Shown: positions 50,914 to 59,920 of the stretch, one piece after another
How positions within the stretch are numbered: the first letter of the stretch is position 1
How the letters are laid out: each line of letters begins with the position of its first letter
From: Microcaldota archaeon
GTDB taxonomy: Archaea > Micrarchaeota > Micrarchaeia > Anstonellales > Bilamarchaeaceae
NCBI GenBank assembly: GCA_016212525.1
Contig: JACRGD010000010.1
Location: forward strand, 1-64,000
DNA length: 64,000 nucleotides
Direction: 5' to 3'
Made by a program: the position numbers and the translations under genes
Notes under the pieces: model-generated
Databases searched by the model: none
The model's input: the letters and a program-made list of their open reading frames with translations, nothing else
Told to the model about the DNA's origin: nothing

Positions 50914-51849
50914 TTAGTTTGAAGTGCGCTCGAATATGCCAACGATACACGATGGACGCGAATTAAGATCAGGACAGACAAAACCCGAAACAAAGGAAAA
51001 ATGGGAATCCGAAGCAGCACGAAGATCATCTGTGGATCTGAAGGAAAGGCCGGCAATAGGAGAAGTCAGAGCAGACATTTGAGCTAGCATAAGACTTAGC
51101 CCTGCAATTTTGAGGAGTGTGTCAGAAACATACTCAGAACAAAGCGATGCATATCGGACATAAATGAGTGCATCAATAAGATCAAGGATCACTGGATTTA
51201 ACGAATGATCTAGAGAAAGGTTGAGAAATGAAGCCTCAACAGAAGAAAGTTTGGAGATATCGGGCAAATCGGGAAATGTAGAGTAGACTTCACGAATTTG
51301 GCGTTGTGCCGCAGGGATTAGAACATTCCAATTTTCAGGAGGACAGTTTCCCAGATCTTCATAAAGACCAAAGATTACATCGCGAGCAGTTTTGTGGCCC
51401 CGGATAACGGACATGACAAAGGAATCTGCATGGTGTGAAACCCAAATCCAACGCTCGCCGGGTTTAGTAAGACGTACAAGATTTGCAGTGGCTCGCTCGC
51501 GATCCATGTATTCAAAAGAAAAAGGAGAAACGAGGGTTACTTTTCGTTTTCCCCGTGCAAGAGCAACTGCATCAGAACGAAGTGGACGCTCCAGATCAGC
51601 TTGAAGAGAAGGAACGAAAGACTGGGAAACATCCCCCAAATCGAGATTAAAACAACGTCGGCCAGAATTTTTTAGCACAGTGCCCAGATATCCACGGCCA
51701 CCACCAAAAAGAATAACATTAGACCGAACGGGAATATGATCAGAAGCCAGTTCCAGAAGAGCTGGACAGGTAGAATAGGGGAAGACTGACGTTTCTGATC
51801 GAGGAAATTTTTTCCAAGCGACCTTGGCAGTTGCGGTATTTAGATTCAT
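50914..51849 (-). CDS. SAM-dependent methyltransferase-like protein, 311 aa
   Basis: The middle of the N-terminal half has a Rossmann-type start, NVILFGGGRGYLGTVLKNSG, followed by RCFNLDL, which has the glycine-rich loop and acidic strand end of class I methyltransferases. The target and family are not recognised, and the usual later motifs are weak; it might bind SAM without methylating. The C-terminal 120 residues are helical. The ATG at 51849 precedes a long gene-free stretch. Confidence 0.6.
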   Translation of the reverse strand: MNLNTATAKVAWKKFPRSETSVFPYSTCPALLELASDHIPVRSNVILFGGGRGYLGTVLKNSGRRCFNLDLGDVSQSFVPSLQADLERPLRSDAVALARGKRKVTLVSPFSFEYMDRERATANLVRLTKPGERWIWVSHHADSFVMSVIRGHKTARDVIFGLYEDLGNCPPENWNVLIPAAQRQIREVYSTFPDLPDISKLSSVEASFLNLSLDHSLNPVILDLIDALIYVRYASLCSEYVSDTLLKIAGLSLMLAQMSALTSPIAGLSFRSTDDLRAASDSHFSFVSGFVCPDLNSRPSCIVGIFERTSN

Positions 51850-52034
51850 ATGAGTTAATTAAATACAACAATAGAGCTTAAAAATCACACTAAAACAAAA
51901 AAAGACACATCAGAAATAATAAAGACGATAAATAGAGAAAGAAAAGGGAGAATAGTGGAAGAGATAGAGTGTCTGCCACTAAGTTCATTAGAGCAAACAA
52001 TAAGCCCCACAAGAAATGAACCAATAAAAAATAG

Positions 52035-52310
52035 TTATGGGCGAAAAATACAAGAATGTTTAGCTAAGACGTACAACCGAGTAAGAATTGTGTTAATAAC
52101 TAAGGTAGAGAACTGACCAATAGTTTCATCATCAAATCCACCAGTAGCAGGACGATCAGTAAGATTAGTAGTGATGGAAAAAAGAGACAAACTGCTGCCA
52201 AAATACTACAGCAAACAGTTCTTTGTGCCTTGGCAATTGGTGAAATTAAAGGAACGTAATGCGGACTAACACCAAAGAATAGTTGCAGAACATTAAAATA
52301 AAGTTAGATA
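52035..52310 (-). pseudogene. Possible decayed coding fragment
   Basis: One minus-strand frame (ending at TAG, 52100-52102) reads as a soluble start then a strong hydrophobic stretch (ILAAVCLFFPSLLILL). An overlapping frame (ending at TAA, 52035-52037) reads TNLTDRPATGGFDDETIGQF and more. Neither has a good start codon. A single frameshift would join the hydrophobic part to the polar part, as in a broken membrane protein. T-rich reverse strands can give such hydrophobic runs by chance, so this is weak. Confidence 0.2.
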
Positions 52311-52323
52311 TTATGTTAAGATA

Positions 52324-52336
52324 TGTATATATAAAT
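52324..52336 (+). promoter_or_regulatory. TATA box of the transglutaminase-like gene
   Basis: ATATATAAATACT-type sequence lies about 45-57 bp before the ATG at 52381, giving a leader of about 25 nt that holds AAAGGAGAG. Confidence 0.55.
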
Positions 52337-52380
52337 ACTTTCAAACAATTCAGAGTATAGAGAGAAAAAAGGAGAGCCGT

Positions 52381-53838
52381 ATGATGATCAGTAGGCAGAA
52401 GAAAGGTCTTAGGGGAGAAATTTTAAGAGTTGCCATAGTCAGCGCAGCAGTAGCTTTTTCCCAGTTTCATAGTGGATGTTCAGAGCATGCAGGAGTAGGA
52501 TCATCAAAAAACCTTGATGCCGGAAAAGTAAATCGGCAAGAGTATACAGCCGCAGATGCTCGAGCGAGAATTGCGGAAACATCAATAGCCACTCAAAGAA
52601 TATTTTCAAGAGAAGATCAGACAATACTAAATTACACATCAATGCGAGAAGTAAAACAACTATTAGAACAACATACGCAAGTGAGAGACGCACTCATAGA
52701 CCTACTAGAAGTATATGATGCAAGACTAGAATATAGAGAACTTAGGAGAAGAATAGATGGAGTTCTGGGCGCCAGACCTTTTCCAGCAGATCAATTCACT
52801 CAGAATGGAACAGAGGCACATTTTCAGATTACCAAGGCATGGATAGTCAATCTTGCACATGGATTATGGGTCGAAAAGAATGGACTGGTTTCTTGGTCTT
52901 TAGAGAATTATACGCAAGCACAAATAAGATTCCTCTTTCCTACTACAGATCGTTCGGAAAATCAATATCCAATAGCCATACTAAGCAGGAACAATTTTTC
53001 TTATGAGGATAATGATCCACACAAACTATTTCGTATTGGATGGGCAATTAGGGAGACTTCGGCCATCGCAACTGCAGAAAAGACAGTAGAGTGGGTAAGT
53101 AGAAATTTTTTTCATGTTTATAGAGATGGTAATGAAGACTTTGAATACAGAACCCTCTACCCAAATGGAATACCCAGAATTGAAGAATTGTTTAGAGAGA
53201 GGGCCATATTTGGATGCTGGGATTCTAGCTCTCTTTCCGCCACAGTTCTAAGGTCAGTAAACATACCTGCAATATCAGTGCAATCAAATTACATACATCC
53301 AAATAACGGAGGTGCATATTCAGGAATGGACGAGTACCACGGAGGCCTCATGATACCCCACATCGATCGATATGCAAATGGGGACTGGTTGTTTAGCGCA
53401 GGCCAGAGAGGAAATCTGATTTTGTACCCCCACGCAGAATTTGTTCGATATATCCCGTATGTAAGAGATGAAGCCATGAGGGTGGGAGGGGACCCTGGAC
53501 CTCGGTTCTACAATCCAAATCCAGATAATTTTGGCGTTACGATTCGTAGAAGAGCAACAAGTAGTTCATTGTACATAGATGGATTGTTTGTTTTAGATGA
53601 AGAGAGGAGACGCATGGCGGGTTCTAATGCCCCGTATGTTGTAACAAATCAAGCCTTTGATAATAGAGACATAAGACAACCCAGACCAAATTTTTCACTA
53701 ATGATAAGAGACATTGGAGAATTTGATCCACAGGTGAGAGTCGATAGGACTTTTCCCTACATGGCAACGGTCAGCGGGACATCAGTAAGAATAAAAACCC
53801 TTGAACAGATCCTTGATCAGACTCCGATAAGATTTTAA
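52381..53838 (+). CDS. Transglutaminase-like lipoprotein, 485 aa
   Basis: Residues 1-18 are basic, followed by a short hydrophobic stretch and FHSGC near residue 33, which resembles a lipoprotein cleavage site. Near residues 272-300, FGCWDSSSLSATVLRSVNIPAISVQS matches the transglutaminase/cysteine-protease core with the nucleophile Cys. The His of EYHGGLMIPHID about 40 residues later and a following Asp would complete the triad. Few lysines remain in the exterior part. It likely acts on protein or peptide crosslinks outside the cell. The substrate is unknown, and peptidoglycan of a neighbour is one possibility. Confidence 0.75.
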   Translation: MMISRQKKGLRGEILRVAIVSAAVAFSQFHSGCSEHAGVGSSKNLDAGKVNRQEYTAADARARIAETSIATQRIFSREDQTILNYTSMREVKQLLEQHTQVRDALIDLLEVYDARLEYRELRRRIDGVLGARPFPADQFTQNGTEAHFQITKAWIVNLAHGLWVEKNGLVSWSLENYTQAQIRFLFPTTDRSENQYPIAILSRNNFSYEDNDPHKLFRIGWAIRETSAIATAEKTVEWVSRNFFHVYRDGNEDFEYRTLYPNGIPRIEELFRERAIFGCWDSSSLSATVLRSVNIPAISVQSNYIHPNNGGAYSGMDEYHGGLMIPHIDRYANGDWLFSAGQRGNLILYPHAEFVRYIPYVRDEAMRVGGDPGPRFYNPNPDNFGVTIRRRATSSSLYIDGLFVLDEERRRMAGSNAPYVVTNQAFDNRDIRQPRPNFSLMIRDIGEFDPQVRVDRTFPYMATVSGTSVRIKTLEQILDQTPIRF

Positions 53839-53851
53839 TGGGAAATAAAAA

Positions 53852-55033
53852 TCAAGAGAGCTTAGAAGACTCACTAACCGCAAGACAAACTACTTCAAAT
53901 GGAGCGTTGGTTTTTACACAAACATCAGAAAAATGAGTCCTAACTGCGAGATAACCTTTTTCCTGGAGATATGAAAGAACTGAAGAAAACTTAGGAACGG
54001 ATTTAAGTCCAAGAATTTTACACAGCCAGTGAACAGAATAGTAATAAGGAGGAAGACCAACTTCGGATTTGAGAGTCTGTAGAAACGAGGAAATATCGAC
54101 CTTGTTAGAATACTTTCGATTTTCATTTAGAACAAGCATTTTATCCAAAAATGAAGAATCTGAAAGATCACCTAGATACAGAGGCCCGGCAAAATCAAGT
54201 TGAGAATTGCATTTGGGACAAATGGAAAGCGGGAATTTGCCAGAGCCGCGATTGGCGCATGTTTTACAGTACCAGAGGTGGCCAAATGAATCAAGACTCG
54301 CAACTGCAGAATCAGAATTGCGTGTAAGCTTGACTATTGTTTTAAGATAGTGCTGATCTGAAAAGGACACAAGAGGAGTAGTACCAAAATTAAATTCGGA
54401 TGCAACTTGGGCAACTTTCTTGACCAAAATCCGAAGACCGACTTCATGAGTGAATTCACAATTTAGGGGTTTGGCGTGATAGTTTTTCATGCACGCATGA
54501 TAAACACCGCCGCAGAGAACAGCGACATCAGTTGCAGTAGCAGAAATATATGCTTCTTTTGCATGGCCAAAAATCTTCATAGAATCATAAAGATAGGGCG
54601 CCGGAGTCCCAAATGGATCCAGTTCGACAAAGTTCGCACGAACAGACTGAGCGACCTTGCAGAATTCGTTTTCAATAGAAACCGATTTGATTTTATTCTT
54701 TTTAGCATTGGCTTTGACAGATTTTATAGCAGCGGGATCAATATCGACGAAAGTAACCTGACTTACATTTTTGTTTTCTACCCCATAGCGAATAGATCTG
54801 ATTCCGCTGGCACTAAAGCCGTCGACAATTTCTAGGTCAGATCCGATTGCTCCCACTGCAAGCGAGGAGAGAGTTCGACAGAAAGTCATGTTGGGGTTAT
54901 AGAAGACAGAATCGGGACGACTAAAAACTACGCCCTCTTCAGTAAGTGCTTTTGACCTATGTGGATTGGGTTTTGATTTAGTAATCGATTTTGATTTTGG
55001 AAGAGTCAGGTTAATCAGCCTCCAGAAGAACAT
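53852..55033 (-). CDS. trm1: tRNA guanine-26 N2-dimethyltransferase Trm1
   Basis: This enzyme makes m2,2G26 in tRNA. The 393-aa protein has the N-terminal EEGVVFSRPDSVFYNPNM, the SAM-binding IVDGFSASGIRSIRYG and FVDIDP, and the catalytic FVELDPFGTPAPYL near residue 138. It also has a zinc-binding pair, WYCKTC and ICPKCNSQ, near 265 and 285. A C-terminal winged-helix-like domain follows. The ATG lies inside the end of truD (23-nt overlap), so the two tRNA-modification genes are coupled. The first 20 residues are unusually basic. Confidence 0.95.
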   Translation of the reverse strand: MFFWRLINLTLPKSKSITKSKPNPHRSKALTEEGVVFSRPDSVFYNPNMTFCRTLSSLAVGAIGSDLEIVDGFSASGIRSIRYGVENKNVSQVTFVDIDPAAIKSVKANAKKNKIKSVSIENEFCKVAQSVRANFVELDPFGTPAPYLYDSMKIFGHAKEAYISATATDVAVLCGGVYHACMKNYHAKPLNCEFTHEVGLRILVKKVAQVASEFNFGTTPLVSFSDQHYLKTIVKLTRNSDSAVASLDSFGHLWYCKTCANRGSGKFPLSICPKCNSQLDFAGPLYLGDLSDSSFLDKMLVLNENRKYSNKVDISSFLQTLKSEVGLPPYYYSVHWLCKILGLKSVPKFSSVLSYLQEKGYLAVRTHFSDVCVKTNAPFEVVCLAVSESSKLS

Positions 55034-56246
55034 CTGATTTTTGCAAAGATATGATCTTATGATCCATAAACTCTCTTAAAGCAGAGGTTGCATACGAGCC
55101 AGAAGGAAGAGTGAATCTAAAAACGTTTTCTGAAAACGAGAAATTAAGCAGAGGAGCGAAGAGCAAACGCCTTGCACCTTTAGATGAAATCTCCGGAAAA
55201 TCAGACATACGAAAATCGGAATGCGAAAGACCCAGAGACTCGAAGTAAGCCCGCTCACGATCGTTAAGTATGCTTTGATAACCAATGATTTTTCCAACCT
55301 GCAACCCCTGGGCTGCAGGAACGGTTAGATCAGGAAAACCCAGAGCAGAGATATCACAAAAGAATTCTCCGTCTTCTAATTCAAAGAAGGATTCAGAAAG
55401 ACGACGTGAGAGAAGATCGTTAAAGATTTTTGACTGAAATGCATGAATGAAAAGGAGCAGGATGTTTCTAGGCAGAATGCGCAGGGCAGATTTGAAGTCC
55501 TTGGGATTTTTAGATAGAGCTTCGAGCAGAGTTCGCTCAAGGCGAAGGTGTTTTGGAAAGTACCTAAGTGCGCGAGTAAAATCCATCGATGATTCGAGCT
55601 CTTTTCTGGCAAGAGTTGCTTCCTGGTTTTGTTCACCTTCGCAATTGCAAAGAAAATTCAAAACAGCCTCAGAGTATTCACGCTTCAGAATATAGAGACC
55701 CATTTGGGCAGTATTTTTCCTGCTTGAACCAAAACGCTGCTCGCCAAAATAATTGGGAAACTTGCCTTCAAGAGAAGAGTAGATATCATTCACCCGTGAG
55801 CCTGACGAATCAGTTGGATTTCGAATAGTAATGGTAAAGCGATTACCGCAGAGATCACCAAGCGAGACGCGATCAGGTGCAGAATAAATTCCATTTATCT
55901 TGAGATCTTTTATATTTAGGGAAAGGAGTCGCTCGCGTGAAATTCCGGATACGGAAAATAAGCCAGTAGTAATCGCTATTTTGTCCTTGTTTCCTGCGAA
56001 ATTGAAGTTACGGGGATTTATATGGAGACGATCTGAAATTTCAGAGATTGCAGAAGAGTTAGACCAATCTCGTTTTTGCAAGATGAAGTGGAGAAATTTA
56101 CCAGCATCAGTATCAGGGAATTCGAACGTTTTGTCGAGTTCAAAGATCGTACCGTTTTGAGAAATCTCTTCAACTAAGAAATCTTCGGGAGATTGTTTGA
56201 TTTGGCCTCCGATGCCACTGAATTTAGAAAGGTAATGAAGATGCAA
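55011..56246 (-). CDS. truD: tRNA pseudouridine-13 synthase TruD
   Basis: 411 aa, of the TruD/Pus7 family. Seen: QSPEDFLVEEI near residue 19, the catalytic-Asp motif FAGNKDKIAITTG near 84, GNRFTITIRNP, NYFGEQRFGSSRKNTAQMG, and the later HAFQSKIFNDLLS and VPAAQGLQVG of the insert and closing core. The start codon appears to be TTG at 56246, right after the stop of the XRE-CBS gene. The next gene is trm1, forming a tRNA-modification operon. Confidence 0.94.
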   Translation of the reverse strand: MHLHYLSKFSGIGGQIKQSPEDFLVEEISQNGTIFELDKTFEFPDTDAGKFLHFILQKRDWSNSSAISEISDRLHINPRNFNFAGNKDKIAITTGLFSVSGISRERLLSLNIKDLKINGIYSAPDRVSLGDLCGNRFTITIRNPTDSSGSRVNDIYSSLEGKFPNYFGEQRFGSSRKNTAQMGLYILKREYSEAVLNFLCNCEGEQNQEATLARKELESSMDFTRALRYFPKHLRLERTLLEALSKNPKDFKSALRILPRNILLLFIHAFQSKIFNDLLSRRLSESFFELEDGEFFCDISALGFPDLTVPAAQGLQVGKIIGYQSILNDRERAYFESLGLSHSDFRMSDFPEISSKGARRLLFAPLLNFSFSENVFRFTLPSGSYATSALREFMDHKIISLQKSDVLLEAD

Positions 56247-56795
56247 TCAAATCGCCTTAAATAGATCGGCTTTTGTAACAATGCCAATAATTTTTCCATT
56301 TTTTTCGATCAGTATCGCCCGATAGTGCTTAAGAAGATCTGCAAGCGCATCAGTAGATGAGTCAAAAGGAACCTGCGGAAAGCTTGGGGCCATAACTTGG
56401 GAGACACTTAGAGCATGAATGTTGCGGTTCTTGGAATCAGTAAGAAGAGAAACGATGAGGCTGTCCATAATGCTTCCGACACACTTTTCATTCTCAAAAA
56501 CAGGAATCTGTGAAAGTTCGTTTTTTTGCATAAGTTCGATTGACTTGTCCAGCGAATCCTTTGGAGATACCCAAATTACTGGAGAAGACATAATTTGCTC
56601 TGCCCGTTTTTTATCTTTGCGAGTGTAACCTTCAAGCGCAGCAAGAATTTGAGTTACTTTGGAATAGGCAGGATCGATACGCCCGGATTCGATTTTCGCA
56701 ATTAATGATTGGGAAACACCTGAAAGAGTAGCAAGCTCTTTTTGAGTTAGGCCCAGCTGGCGCCGGAGCTTTCCGATCTTTTCAATTTCTAGCAT
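56247..56795 (-). CDS. XRE HTH plus paired CBS regulator
   Basis: A 182-aa cytoplasmic regulator. Residues 5-55 are an XRE-type helix-turn-helix (KLRRQLGLTQKELATLSGVSQSLIAKIESGRIDP). Residues 65-182 are two CBS motifs (MSSPVIWVSPKDSLDKSIELM and VPFDSSTDALADLLKHYRAIL) that usually bind adenosine nucleotides. This combination is common in archaea near translation genes. It is the first gene of the truD-trm1 group and may sense energy state to regulate it; that role is inference. Confidence 0.92.
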   Translation of the reverse strand: MLEIEKIGKLRRQLGLTQKELATLSGVSQSLIAKIESGRIDPAYSKVTQILAALEGYTRKDKKRAEQIMSSPVIWVSPKDSLDKSIELMQKNELSQIPVFENEKCVGSIMDSLIVSLLTDSKNRNIHALSVSQVMAPSFPQVPFDSSTDALADLLKHYRAILIEKNGKIIGIVTKADLFKAI

Positions 56796-56961
56796 AACAG
56801 TAGTAATGATAAGTTGTCATTTTAATTATTCTTATAGGAATTTTTTAATCAAAGAATATTAAATAGAAAATCGGGCAGCAAAGAATGGAAAACGACAGCA
56901 GAACATCTGCTTAAAAACAGAAAACCGTAAGAAGATATGAAATTCAAGGAGTCGAAAAAAC

Positions 56962-59103
56962 ATGAAAAACAAAATACTCATAACTTCAGCATTACCGTAC
57001 GTAAATAATGTTCCGCATCTGGGAAATATTGTCGGCTGTGTTTTATCGGCAGACGTTTATGCGAGATATTGTCGATCAAAAGGAGAAGAATGCATCTACA
57101 TTTGCGGAACAGACGAATATGGAACGGCAACAGAAATAAAAGCACTCGAAGAAGGACTAACACCGCAGCAGATTTGTGATAAGTATCATAAGATCCACAA
57201 GGAAATTTACGAATGGTTCGGCATTAGTTTCGATTATTTTGGAAGAACCTCGACGCCGATTCATTCGGAATTAACACAAGAAATATTTTTGGATCTGAAG
57301 AAGAACGATTACATAATTGAAGAAGAAAATCTGCAATATTTCGATGAAAAAGCAGATATGTTTCTTGCAGATAGATATATAGAAGGAACGTGCCCGTTTT
57401 GCAATTATGATGGAGCGCGGGGAGATCAGTGCGACAAGTGCGGAAAATTATTAAAGCCAGAAGAACTCAAGAATCCGATTTCAAAGGTCAGTAAAACCAC
57501 CCCAACATTAAAATCGACAAAACATCTTTACATAAACCTACCGGGAATTGAAAATGAATTAGCTCCATGGATAGATAAAACATCTAAAGAAGGAAAATGG
57601 TCGCAAAATACAACAAAAATTGCGCAATCCTGGATAAAGGAAGGAATAAAGAAAAGGGCGATAACACGGGATCTTAAGTGGGGAGTGAAGATACCCGAGA
57701 CTGGATACGAAAACAAAGTATTCTACGTCTGGTTTGATGCACCTATCGGATACATTTCGATAACGGCCGGATTGACGCCCAGATGGAAAGAATGGTGGCT
57801 CGACAATTCAAACGTCAGACTATATCAATTCATGGGGAAGGACAATGTGCCATTTCATACAGTCATTTTCCCGGCAACACTTCTTGGAACAAAGAAAAAA
57901 TGGACGATGGTTCATCACATCAACACCACAGAATTCCTAAACTACGAAGGCGGAAAATTCTCCAAATCAAGAAAAACAGGAGTATTTGGTGACGATGCAG
58001 TAAGAACCGGAATTCCAGCGGACGTATGGAGATATTATCTGATGGCTAATCGACCCGAGCAGGCAGACACAATGTTTAGCTGGGAAGATTTTGCAGATAA
58101 GAACAATAACGAACTACTGGCAAATCTTGGAAATCTAGTTAATCGGACCCTCGTTTTTGTGAAGAACAATTTTGGATACAATGTTCCTAAAATTGGCGAA
58201 CTGACCGGAGAAGATAGAATATTCCTCGAAGGGCAGCAAAAATTAATTGAAGAAATAGGACAAAAACTGGAGAATGTGGAATTGAAAGACAGTCTGCACA
58301 GGACAATGAATTTTTCGAAAAATGCCAACAAATATTTCCAGGACAACAAACCATGGGAGCTGGTTAAAACAAATCGAGAGAGGGCAGAAACAGTGATGGG
58401 GATATTAAGTAATCAAATACGAATACTAGCGATATTGATCGAACCACATCTACCATTTACAAGTAGCGAGATATTTAGGCAATTAAATTTGAAAAATCAG
58501 AAATGGGACGAACTAACTGCATCAATCCCCGCAGACCATCAGATCGGCGAACCAAAGGCACTCTTTAGAAAAATCGAACAGAAGGAAGTACAAGAGTTGC
58601 GAAAGAAACATGCAGGCGGACAGACCGAAAGCGCACCAAAATTTGAGGATCTTGATTTAGAAGTCGGGGAGATAATTGAAGTGCAGAAGCACCCGAATGC
58701 CGAAAAACTTTATGTTGAAAAGATCAGACTTTCAGATGGAGTTAGACAAATCGTTTCTGGACTCGTAGATCATCACAAAGAGGAAGAGTTGATGGGCAAA
58801 AGAGTAGTTGTTCTTAGAAATCTTAAACCCGCAGCGCTCAGAGGAATAGAATCAGAAGGAATGATTCTGGCTGCAGAAAACAAAGAAGGTATAGTTGAAG
58901 CTCTAATGATTAGTGATGAAATCGGAACCAAGATAGTCAAGAGGGGCGAAGTAAGCAAACCCAAACAACTGATCGATTACAAGGAATTTTCTAAAGTGAA
59001 AATTATGGTTAAAGACCACTTAGTAGTTTGTGATGGTAAGCAGCTTGTGACAGAGAAGACAGAGGTTAGAACAAATAGAGTGAAGGAGGGCGAGGTTGCT
59101 TGA
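56962..59103 (+). CDS. metS: Methionyl-tRNA synthetase with C-terminal tRNA-binding domain
   Basis: 713 aa. The class I HIGH-like motif is PHLGNIVG near residue 18. Zinc-knuckle cysteines are CPFCNYDGARGDQCDKCG near 150. The KMSKS-like motif is GKFSKSRKTG near 330. The anticodon-binding helical region follows. Residues 590-690 form an EMAP/Trbp111-type OB domain (DLEVGEIIEVQKHPNAEKLYVEKI), which in many archaea is a separate protein. GGAG upstream of the ATG supports the start. It charges initiator and elongator tRNA-Met. Confidence 0.97.
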   Translation: MKNKILITSALPYVNNVPHLGNIVGCVLSADVYARYCRSKGEECIYICGTDEYGTATEIKALEEGLTPQQICDKYHKIHKEIYEWFGISFDYFGRTSTPIHSELTQEIFLDLKKNDYIIEEENLQYFDEKADMFLADRYIEGTCPFCNYDGARGDQCDKCGKLLKPEELKNPISKVSKTTPTLKSTKHLYINLPGIENELAPWIDKTSKEGKWSQNTTKIAQSWIKEGIKKRAITRDLKWGVKIPETGYENKVFYVWFDAPIGYISITAGLTPRWKEWWLDNSNVRLYQFMGKDNVPFHTVIFPATLLGTKKKWTMVHHINTTEFLNYEGGKFSKSRKTGVFGDDAVRTGIPADVWRYYLMANRPEQADTMFSWEDFADKNNNELLANLGNLVNRTLVFVKNNFGYNVPKIGELTGEDRIFLEGQQKLIEEIGQKLENVELKDSLHRTMNFSKNANKYFQDNKPWELVKTNRERAETVMGILSNQIRILAILIEPHLPFTSSEIFRQLNLKNQKWDELTASIPADHQIGEPKALFRKIEQKEVQELRKKHAGGQTESAPKFEDLDLEVGEIIEVQKHPNAEKLYVEKIRLSDGVRQIVSGLVDHHKEEELMGKRVVVLRNLKPAALRGIESEGMILAAENKEGIVEALMISDEIGTKIVKRGEVSKPKQLIDYKEFSKVKIMVKDHLVVCDGKQLVTEKTEVRTNRVKEGEVA

Positions 59104-59212
59104 GGAGTTCATCACGCAACTATATAAGAACTAAGATAAAAACAAAAACAGATTAAAAGCAGAAACAGATTTTGAGAAAAAATGGAGAATATAGAAATAG
59201 AAAAATATAGAT

Positions 59213-59596
59213 TTATTTAACCAAAACGCCGTTTACTACACCGTCTTGACCAACCCGATTGGTAATTTTAACTTTTCCGGATTTGGTTTCAACAACTGCG
59301 CCCTTGGTCACGATGTTCATACGAACGTATTCTGGGTTGTGGCTTTCTAGGACCTTTAAGATTGGCAAACTTTCAGTTCCCTTAGCAGTAACGACATTGA
59401 CTTTAGAAGCTTTCTTGAGTCGAATCCGTGGATTTCCACCACGAGCACGCCTGACTGCAGAAACGTTCTTATCTGAAACCTTAGTAGAGGAGAATGCGCC
59501 ACCCACATGAGCGACCTTTTTGTCTCTAAATTTCCTAGTTCTTCCGCCGGTACCGGCAACAACCTTCTTATTGGATGGTCTATGATACTGTTGCAT
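59213..59596 (-). CDS. rps8e: Ribosomal protein S8e
   Basis: A 127-aa 30S protein. Conserved features are QYHRPSNKKVVAGTGGRTRKFRDKK at the start, then RARGGNPRIRLKKASKVNV, and GAVVETKSGKVKITNRVGQDGVVNGVLV at the end. The length matches the archaeal form. It stands alone, convergent with metS and divergent from the secreted protein at 59921. Confidence 0.96.
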   Translation of the reverse strand: MQQYHRPSNKKVVAGTGGRTRKFRDKKVAHVGGAFSSTKVSDKNVSAVRRARGGNPRIRLKKASKVNVVTAKGTESLPILKVLESHNPEYVRMNIVTKGAVVETKSGKVKITNRVGQDGVVNGVLVK

Positions 59597-59920
59597 AATT
59601 AATCACGTTATATTAGTTATTAAACTAAAGAGCAAGATAACCTTGTTGGGATCTCTTTTAAAACGTTTTCATAGGAACAAGAAGGCAAATGTCATAACGA
59701 AATGAGAAAAACGAATATAAAGAGATAAGATCAATATAAATATGTAAAATACTCTTTTTCTAAATAGTTGTAAATAGTGTATAAAAGAGAAACAATTATA
59801 AATTCAAGTCGAGTAATTACAATGGTAAAAAAAGTGAAATAATTAGAAGTGTATTTAAACACTTTTAACAACAATATAATTTGAGGAAACTTAATGTTTA
59901 GCCTCAAATAGGTGCGGAAT
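59597..59920. other. 324-bp AT-rich divergent promoter region
   Basis: No gene is visible. Near 59847-59862 an inverted repeat AAGTGTATTTAAACACTT carries a TATA-like TTTAAA. It lies about 60-75 bp before the ATG at 59921. The S8e promoter should be at the left end. The remainder is low-complexity A/T-rich sequence. Confidence 0.5.

Larger units (their letters stand above)
51850..52380. other. 531-bp AT-rich intergenic region
   Basis: No intact gene is visible. The right end holds the promoter of the transglutaminase-like gene. The middle contains overlapping minus-strand frames that look like decayed coding sequence, listed separately. No tandem repeats, CRISPR units or tRNA were seen. An origin role cannot be excluded but no origin-box repeats were recognised. 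Confidence 0.6.

Noticed and set aside
50214-51056. Longer rhomboid protein starting at 51056
   Set aside because: The extra N-terminus would overlap the methyltransferase-like gene by 140 bp, and the TATA box at 50885-50893 fits a start at 50864.
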